Assembly (NCBI RefSeq): GCF_019599505.1
Contig: NZ_RKLT01000049.1
Location: forward strand, 1-11,325
Direction: 5' to 3'
Source: Haloarcula nitratireducens
Lineage (GTDB): Archaea > Halobacteriota > Halobacteria > Halobacteriales > Haloarculaceae
Length of the DNA: 11,325 nucleotides
Shown here: piece after piece, positions 7,150 through 11,325 of the stretch
Layout: every line of letters begins with the position of its first letter
Position numbering within the stretch: the first letter of the stretch is position 1
The notes under the pieces: generated by a model
Databases searched by the model: none
The model's input: only the letters and a program-made list of their open reading frames with translations
What the model was told of the DNA's origin: nothing
Translations under genes and position numbers: made by a program

Positions 7150-7196
7150 CGACGGGACACGCGACAGAGCCAACGAACGGCAATCAAACACTACAC

Positions 7197-7202
7197 AGGT
7201 GA
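7197..7202 (+). promoter_or_regulatory. Ribosome binding site of the rhodanese-dioxygenase gene
   Basis: AGGTGA lies about 6 nt before ATG 7209, good spacing for a Shine-Dalgarno site. It supports this start and translation inside an operon, 59 nt after the SoxB-like gene. Confidence 0.5.
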
Positions 7203-7208
7203 ATTACG

Positions 7209-8357
7209 ATGGTCACAAACATCACTGCGGAACAACTCGCAGACAAGATCGACGCCGACGAACAGTTCACGCTCATCGACACGCGCCCTGAAGATAGCTT
7301 CGAGGCCTGGCATGTCCGCGACGCGGAGAACGTTCCGTACGACCCTGACGAAGGGCTGAGCGAGGGGAAACTCAACGAGGTGAACGCACTGCTCGACGGG
7401 CGGCCGGTCGTCGCCATCTGCGGGAAGGGTCTGACGTCGACACCGTTCGCGTTCGACCTTGACGAGCACGGCTATGACAACGTCGAGGTCGTCACCGGCG
7501 GGATGGAAGAGTGGAGTAAGCTCTACGAGGTCGTCCCCATCGAGACGTCCAACGACGACCTCGTCGTTCGGCAGGTCCAGCGCCGGGCGAAGGGCTGTCT
7601 CGGCTACGTCGTCGGCTCGAAAGAGGCGGGAGAAGCCGTCGTGGTCGACGCAACCAGACAGACCGACCGGTTCAAAGTCGCTGCCCAGGACGCTGGGCTC
7701 TCCATAACACGCGTACTCGATACGCACGTCCACGCCGACCACATCTCGGGCAGTCCGACACTCGCTGACGAGAGCGGCGTGCCCTACCACCTCGGTGAAG
7801 CAGCCAGCGAGCGCGATGTCGAGTACGAGTACGAACCGCTATCAGATGGAGAAGTCATCGAAGTTGGCGACGTCGAGATTGAGGCGCTCCACACGCCTGG
7901 TCACACCTCTGAGATGATGAACTACCTGGTCGACGGCGAACTCCTGTTGACGGGCGATACGCTGTTCGTTGACTCTGTCGGGCGGACGGAACTCCAGTTC
8001 GGCGAAGAGGATGCGTCCCATGGCGCCGAACTACTGTACGATTCACTCCACGAGACCATCCTCGATCTGCCGGATGACACCACGATTCTGTCGGGCCACC
8101 TCACCATCACGAGCGATGGGCGCTACGAGAACGGCTCGCCGGGCGCCCCGCTCGAGGCCCGGCTCGGAAATCTACGTGAGGAACTCGATCTGCTCGGGCT
8201 CGACCGCGAAGCGTTCATCGAGCGGTTGACCGAGAACGCTCCGGAGAAACCCCCGAACTACGAGCAGGTCATCGCCATCAACACCGGCAAAACGACCGTC
8301 GAGGACGAGAGTGAAGCAACAGAACTCGAATTGGGACCTAACAACTGTGCCGCCTAA
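7209..8357 (+). CDS. Rhodanese - persulfide dioxygenase-like (MBL fold) fusion
   Basis: 382 residues. Residues 1-110 are a rhodanese domain with active-site Cys71 in CGKGLTS. Residues about 118-350 are a metallo-beta-lactamase fold of the ETHE1/persulfide dioxygenase type: THVHADH (His173, His175, Asp177, His178), HTPGHTS (His232) and TGDTLFVDSVGRTEL (Asp250). In ETHE1 the His/His/Asp corresponding to His173, His232 and Asp250 bind iron. Such enzymes oxidise a thiol persulfide with O2 to sulfite; the rhodanese part can deliver sulfane sulfur. In haloarchaea the thiol would be gamma-glutamylcysteine instead of glutathione (known biochemistry of the group; the pairing is inference). The protein is cytoplasmic. 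It ends in ELGPNNCAA, with a Cys three residues from the end. Its last 47 nt overlap the longest reading of the next gene. A generic glyoxalase-II-like hydrolase is the alternative, less likely given the fusion. Confidence 0.88.
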   Translation: MVTNITAEQLADKIDADEQFTLIDTRPEDSFEAWHVRDAENVPYDPDEGLSEGKLNEVNALLDGRPVVAICGKGLTSTPFAFDLDEHGYDNVEVVTGGMEEWSKLYEVVPIETSNDDLVVRQVQRRAKGCLGYVVGSKEAGEAVVVDATRQTDRFKVAAQDAGLSITRVLDTHVHADHISGSPTLADESGVPYHLGEAASERDVEYEYEPLSDGEVIEVGDVEIEALHTPGHTSEMMNYLVDGELLLTGDTLFVDSVGRTELQFGEEDASHGAELLYDSLHETILDLPDDTTILSGHLTITSDGRYENGSPGAPLEARLGNLREELDLLGLDREAFIERLTENAPEKPPNYEQVIAINTGKTTVEDESEATELELGPNNCAA

Positions 8358-9789
8358 CAGACAGCGACCACTCACCCGTCGCAGGCTCCTCCAGCTGACG
8401 GGAGCATCTACTCTCGGAGCGCTCGCGGGCTGTGGCAGTCAACTACCTGGAAGTGACGATGACGAAGGTCGTGAGGTGACGCCGCGCTCGACAGTCACGT
8501 CCGAGCCAGATAGCTCCGTCAGTCTCACTGCGGGGGCCGGAACAATTCAACCGGGTCCCGATGTATCGACATCTAACTGGCTGTACGACGAGCAGTTCCC
8601 GGGGCCGGAACTCCGTGTACAGGAGGGGGACGTGCTCAGCGTTGAGTTGACCAACGACCTCGAAGCAGAGACCACGATTCACTGGCACGGGGTCCCGGTT
8701 CCGAACCCCGTCGACGGTGTTCCGGGAGTGACACAGGAACCAATCGCGCCCGGCGAAACGTTCGAGTACAGGTTTCGTGCCGAACCCGCCGGGACGTATT
8801 TCTATCACAGTCACGTCGGACTCCAACTCGACCGTGGGCTGCTTGGGCCACTAATCGTCGAAGAGCGTGACCCACACGTCGAGTACGACCGCGAGTACGT
8901 CGTTGTCCTCGACGATTACCTCCCAGACGAGCCTCAGCTGCCGTCAGACGGAGGGAGAGGGGGCGGTGGGATGGGCGGAGGAATGGGTGGCGGCGGTATG
9001 ATGGGCGACGTTCGGCCACCCTACGACGGACTCCTCATCAACGGTCGACTCCCCGAGGATCCCCAGACATTCGGCGTCACGGAAGGCGAGCGGATTCGCT
9101 TTCGGTTCGTGAACGCCGGCAGCGCGACGGTCTTCGGCGTCCGAATCGCCGGCCACGAGATGACAGTGACCCACGCCGATGGCCGCCCCGTCGACCCCGT
9201 CGACGTGGACTCGTTCGCCTTCGGTGCCGGCGAGCGCTACGATGTCGTGGTCGAAGCGACGAACCCAGGACGATGGTTCGTTCAGGCGGACGCACTCGAC
9301 GGGAACGAACCACCAGCCAGAGCGGTCGTCGAATATGAGGGCACCGACGGCACTAACACACCACAGGTTCCGTCGTCGCCCGGCGACCAGCTACAGTACA
9401 GCGACCTGCAGGCGATTTCTTCGCTCGACGGCGTGAGCGGGAGCCCTGACCGGACGTTCGATCTGACCCTCTCTCGCGGCGGCGGCCAATCGTATACGTG
9501 GACGATCGACGGGCAGACCTATCCGGACGCCGATCCGCTCCGAATTCGACCTGGAGAGCACGTCCGGATTCGGATGACCAACCAGAGTCCAGTCGTCCAT
9601 CCGATGCACCTCCACGGCCACTTCTTTCAGGTTGGCAACGCTGTCAAGGATACCGTTATGGTGCCGGGGCATCGGGGGCAGGTGACGCTGGACTTCCACG
9701 CAGACAATCCCGGCCGGTGGCTGTTCCACTGTCACAATCTATATCACCTCGACGCAGGCATGGCTCGCATCGTGAAATACGTCGAGTGA
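8311..9789 (+). CDS. Tat-exported lipoprotein multicopper oxidase (laccase/CueO-like)
   Basis: 492 residues from GTG 8311. Signal: TRRRLLQLTG (22-31), a hydrophobic stretch and lipobox LAGC (Cys41), so a Tat lipoprotein anchored outside the membrane. Three cupredoxin domains follow with the full copper set: HWH (124-126), HSH (166-168), HPMHLHGH (430-437) and HCHNLYHLDAGM (473-484; Cys474 with His430, His479 and Met484 as type 1 ligands). Such enzymes couple substrate or Cu(I) oxidation to reduction of O2 to water. A Gly/Met insert (214-232; five Met in or next to it) recalls the Met-rich segment of the cuprous oxidase CueO. GTG 8311 has GAGG upstream; GTG 8347 (residue 13) would give a more usual short n-region and only an 11-nt overlap, so either start is possible. 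Overlap with the dioxygenase fusion implies co-transcription. Substrate unknown. Confidence 0.9.
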   Translation: MKQQNSNWDLTTVPPNRQRPLTRRRLLQLTGASTLGALAGCGSQLPGSDDDEGREVTPRSTVTSEPDSSVSLTAGAGTIQPGPDVSTSNWLYDEQFPGPELRVQEGDVLSVELTNDLEAETTIHWHGVPVPNPVDGVPGVTQEPIAPGETFEYRFRAEPAGTYFYHSHVGLQLDRGLLGPLIVEERDPHVEYDREYVVVLDDYLPDEPQLPSDGGRGGGGMGGGMGGGGMMGDVRPPYDGLLINGRLPEDPQTFGVTEGERIRFRFVNAGSATVFGVRIAGHEMTVTHADGRPVDPVDVDSFAFGAGERYDVVVEATNPGRWFVQADALDGNEPPARAVVEYEGTDGTNTPQVPSSPGDQLQYSDLQAISSLDGVSGSPDRTFDLTLSRGGGQSYTWTIDGQTYPDADPLRIRPGEHVRIRMTNQSPVVHPMHLHGHFFQVGNAVKDTVMVPGHRGQVTLDFHADNPGRWLFHCHNLYHLDAGMARIVKYVE

Positions 9790-9790
9790 C

Positions 9791-9806
9791 CGAGCGGAGC
9801 GGCTCG
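9791..9806 (+). terminator. Weak hairpin after the multicopper oxidase
   Basis: CGAGC (9791-9795) pairs with GCTCG (9802-9806) across a 6-nt loop, followed by ATTT. It begins two nt after the stop codon of the oxidase and would end the operon. Confidence 0.35.
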
Positions 9807-9841
9807 ATTTGGGGCCATAGATACTCGAACTACCCTCTCGT

Positions 9842-9855
9842 CCGCGAGATCGCGG
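9842..9855 (-). terminator. GC-rich palindrome after the channel gene
   Basis: CCGCGAGATCGCGG is a perfect palindrome apart from its two central bases (9842-9855), two nt past the stop of the minus-strand channel gene. It can fold with a 5-bp GC stem and 4-nt loop. No T tract follows, so the terminator role is uncertain. Confidence 0.3.
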
Positions 9856-9857
9856 GA

Positions 9858-10856
9858 CTACTCCTCTTCCGCACTCGGCCACTGACGCGCGTCTGCTCGG
9901 ATTATTCCACGCATAGTCCGACGTCGCTCTTTGAGTTCTTCGAGCGCGTCCGCGAACTCCTCGTCAGAAACTGTCGGGATATCGTGCTCGCGGAGGACGG
10001 TGAGGTCGGGTGGCGGTGGCTGCTCGTCGGACGGCGGCGCGAACGTGCTGACCGTATCGAGGTAGCTCTGGACGCTCGACCGAGCGTCCACCATGATCGA
10101 GTCGGCGGGCCTGTTCTCTTCGGGCGTCGCTCGTTGCCAGATAGTCAGGGCGTCGTCGAGACTGGCGACGCTCAGCACGGCGGCGGCCTCGCGCTCGTCG
10201 GTGTAGAAGTAGTGGAGAATGGGGTACGCCTTGTGATTCGCGGTCAGTTTGTTCAGCGCCGTGGTGATGCTATTGAGCGGGAGTGCGACGTCCTCGAACC
10301 CGTCGCCGTTCCAAGTGGCGGCGACGATCGATCCGCCGTCCGGTCCGAGTCCGCTCACATTCCGTGCAAACGAGCGTTTCTGCGTGACGGCCTCGAGAAC
10401 GGAGAGGACGTAGGTAATGCTCAGGGTCACCAGTAGCATTCCACTGGCAGTCATCAGCGCCGTCAGGACCTGCCAGAGTTCGCCTCGTGGCGCGAAGTCG
10501 CCGTTGCCCATCGTGAACAGCGAATATCCCACGAAGTAGAATCGTTCGGCCAAGGAGATAGGGCCCGAGGCGATAGTGTCTTTTAAGGCGGTGTCAGCGC
10601 TCGCGAAGACGAACGTCCATCCGCTCCAGAGAAGGGTGATCCACATCGCAAGTCCGAGGGTTAGGACTATTGGTCCGGTCAGCGTTCGAACGCGAGGGCT
10701 ATACGCCCCGAAGCGACGCAGCGGTTTCCACGTCCACGACATCAGGCGTCCAGTAAGGGGCCCCGAACCGCCCTCAACCCAGAGCGTCGTCCACAGGAGA
10801 TCGGTTACGGCTACGACGAGCAAACCAACGCCTAATCCGAAGTAGAGATAGTTCAC
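9858..10856 (-). CDS. Two-TM-type ion channel (Ion_trans_2) with cytoplasmic domain
   Basis: 332 residues from GTG 10856. Hydrophobic helices lie at about 3-26, 60-84 and 126-153. Between the last two is a pore loop (104-121) with the filter TMGNGD (115-120), the place where K+ channels carry TVGYGD. Residues 155-332 form a soluble cytoplasmic part with a Pro-rich patch (279-283) and an acidic, charged C-terminal helix (295-315). I see no RCK/TrkA-N nucleotide-binding motif, so the tail's function is unknown. The pore-helix context YFVGYSLFTMGNGDFAP fits PF07885. Val-Gly-Tyr replaced by Met-Gly-Asn predicts loss or change of strict K+ selectivity, though this has not been shown. It is convergent with the oxidase operon. 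Regulation may act through a palindrome overlapping its TATA-like region (10900-10921). Confidence 0.82.
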   Translation of the reverse strand: MNYLYFGLGVGLLVVAVTDLLWTTLWVEGGSGPLTGRLMSWTWKPLRRFGAYSPRVRTLTGPIVLTLGLAMWITLLWSGWTFVFASADTALKDTIASGPISLAERFYFVGYSLFTMGNGDFAPRGELWQVLTALMTASGMLLVTLSITYVLSVLEAVTQKRSFARNVSGLGPDGGSIVAATWNGDGFEDVALPLNSITTALNKLTANHKAYPILHYFYTDEREAAAVLSVASLDDALTIWQRATPEENRPADSIMVDARSSVQSYLDTVSTFAPPSDEQPPPPDLTVLREHDIPTVSDEEFADALEELKERRRTMRGIIRADARQWPSAEEE

Positions 10857-10899
10857 GTGTCGATTATTCTCCCTGAAACGGGGTTACACTGGAAAATCA

Positions 10900-10921
10900 C
10901 ACGTAATATATCCATTACGTG
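10900..10921. promoter_or_regulatory. Perfect palindromic operator overlapping a TATA-like element
   Basis: CACGTAAT (10900-10907) and ATTACGTG (10914-10921) form a perfect 8-bp inverted repeat with a 6-nt AT-rich spacer. On the minus strand the site reads ATATATTA within it and lies 44-65 nt upstream of GTG 10856, so a bound dimer would block the TATA box of the channel gene. The same AT-rich centre could also serve a plus-strand promoter toward 10935. Confidence 0.5.
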
Positions 10922-10996
10922 GCGAGCCGGCGTAAGCCCGTATTCGAGCTGTGTGAGGAGACCTTTGCATGTCATAGTTGACAAGTACATCGATAG

Positions 10997-11040
10997 CGGC
11001 GACATCCGATCACTACTCACGGTCGCCGATCTGTGAGTAG
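10997..11040 (+). ncRNA. Candidate H-type pseudoknot (part of a leader or small RNA)
   Basis: Two perfect stems interleave: CGGCGAC (10997-11003) with GTCGCCG (11022-11028), and CTACTCAC (11013-11020) with GTGAGTAG (11033-11040). The second stem's 5' half lies in the loop of the first and its 3' half beyond, giving loops of 9, 1 and 4 nt. This is the geometry of an H-type pseudoknot. The two stems could also be mutually exclusive hairpins. No known RNA family is recognised. Confidence 0.3.
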
Positions 11041-11179
11041 ATACAGAATGCAATTGGAACGCCATCTTTTACACGATTGTGGCTAGAAATCCGAAGTTCC
11101 AGAGCGGTTTAGCCGGATTTTACGGACTTGACGAGAGTGAAAGCAGTATCAGCAAGCCAGCGACTCTGCAGATAAACGG

Positions 11180-11201
11180 ACCTCCTGTGTAGGAGGTTTT
11201 T
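11180..11201 (+). terminator. Terminator-like hairpin with U tract, followed by repeat of its 3' arm
   Basis: ACCTCCT (11180-11186) pairs perfectly with AGGAGGT (11191-11197) across a 4-nt loop, and the strand continues as TTTTT (11197-11201). This has the form of an intrinsic terminator. AGGAGGT recurs at 11202-11208 right after the T run, so the 5' arm has two possible partners. Both 3' arms match the ideal Shine-Dalgarno sequence, and the 5' arm matches the 16S anti-Shine-Dalgarno sequence. Confidence 0.45.
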
Positions 11202-11247
11202 AGGAGGTGAATAGTATTCCTTTCGACGCGTGTACCACAAACCGTAT

Positions 11248-11325
11248 ATGCTATTTCGTAGACTCGGTGCGAAGCTTCCGATAGTTCTCGCGGCGATAGC
11301 GGTACTGCTCGTTCTAACGAGTGGT
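11248..11325 (+). CDS. Start of a membrane or secreted protein, cut by the window edge
   Basis: ATG 11248 opens a frame that continues through 26 codons to the window end. It begins MLFRRLGAKLP and continues with a hydrophobic stretch (IVLAAIAVLLVLTSG, 12-26), a typical Sec signal or first membrane helix with positively charged residues in front. A perfect AGGAGGT lies at 11202-11208, but 39 nt away, too far for normal initiation. Function cannot be judged from this length. Confidence 0.6.
   Translation, partial: MLFRRLGAKLPIVLAAIAVLLVLTSG

Larger units (their letters stand above)
10857..11247. other. Gene-poor region rich in inverted repeats
   Basis: This 391-nt interval lies between the divergent channel gene and the partial gene at 11248. 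The 70-codon minus reading (10853-11065) and the plus frame 10909-11034 have no recognisable domain, and the latter lacks a start. It holds the operator at 10900-10921, interleaved stems at 10997-11040, alternative stems AAATCCG/CGGATTT (11087-11093, 11114-11120) and GGCTA/TAGCC (11081-11085, 11110-11114), and a terminator-like hairpin at 11180-11201. Together these look like a structured leader or a small RNA on the plus strand. Confidence 0.4.

Noticed and set aside
9498..10436. 312-codon plus ORF spanning the oxidase end and the channel gene
   Set aside because: It runs over two well-supported genes in other frames and has no domain; a GC-driven shadow.
10909..11034. Plus-strand open stretch ending LVDKYIDSG-like, resembling an HTH protein tail
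   Set aside because: Reads HVIVDKYIDSGDIRSLLTVADL before a stop but has no start codon in place and no continuing similarity. Could be a gene remnant, but cannot be supported.
1..11325. CRISPR array, rRNA, complete tRNA, insertion sequence ends
   Set aside because: No regularly spaced direct repeats, no complete tRNA fold, no rRNA segments and no terminal inverted repeats with a transposase were seen.

Overview
The window comes from a halophilic archaeon (class Halobacteria). The evidence is high GC, acidic Asp/Glu-rich soluble proteins, a Tat lipoprotein signal on the exported oxidase, frequent GTG starts, few Shine-Dalgarno sites, and haloarchaeal-type families throughout. The mix of metal resistance genes, sulfur genes and broken genes suggests an accessory region (genomic island or plasmid). 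No transposase, integrase or replication gene is visible to prove mobility.

Layout. (1) 1-1645, minus: a CopB-type (CPH) copper P-type ATPase with a very His-rich N-terminus; its 3' end is outside the window. (2) 1646-2356: a 711-nt region with no confident gene, holding the copB leader and a doubtful small Cys-containing ORF. (3) 2357-2944, plus: a two-TM membrane protein with a Met-rich outer loop and a cytoplasmic winged helix, possibly the local metal sensor. (4) 2976-3465, minus: an ArsP/DUF318 permease broken by an internal deletion and frameshift. (5) 3797-4069, plus: an unrecognised broken gene. (6) 4287-5081, minus: a TauE/SafE-type exporter, divergent from an apparent three-gene plus-strand operon. 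(7) 5362-9789: a SoxB-like metallophosphoesterase, a rhodanese + persulfide dioxygenase-like fusion, and a Tat-exported multicopper oxidase that overlaps the fusion gene. (8) 9858-10856, minus: a two-TM-type ion channel with an atypical filter. (9) 10857-11247: a gene-poor stretch rich in inverted repeats, including a possible H-type pseudoknot and a terminator-like hairpin. (10) 11248-11325, plus: the start of a membrane or secreted protein.

How the genes may work together. The left part handles copper: export by CopB and possible sensing by the Met-rich regulator. The centre looks like sulfane-sulfur oxidation: the SoxB-like enzyme hydrolyses or processes a sulfur-oxyanion substrate, the rhodanese moves sulfane sulfur to a thiol, the dioxygenase domain oxidises the persulfide to sulfite, and TauE/SafE exports sulfite. 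A multicopper oxidase with a Met/Gly-rich insert in the same operon links sulfur and copper chemistry. This combination, with no SoxXAYZ or SoxCD visible, is the most interesting aspect of the window. The pathway is inference from families and gene order, not demonstrated by the sequence.
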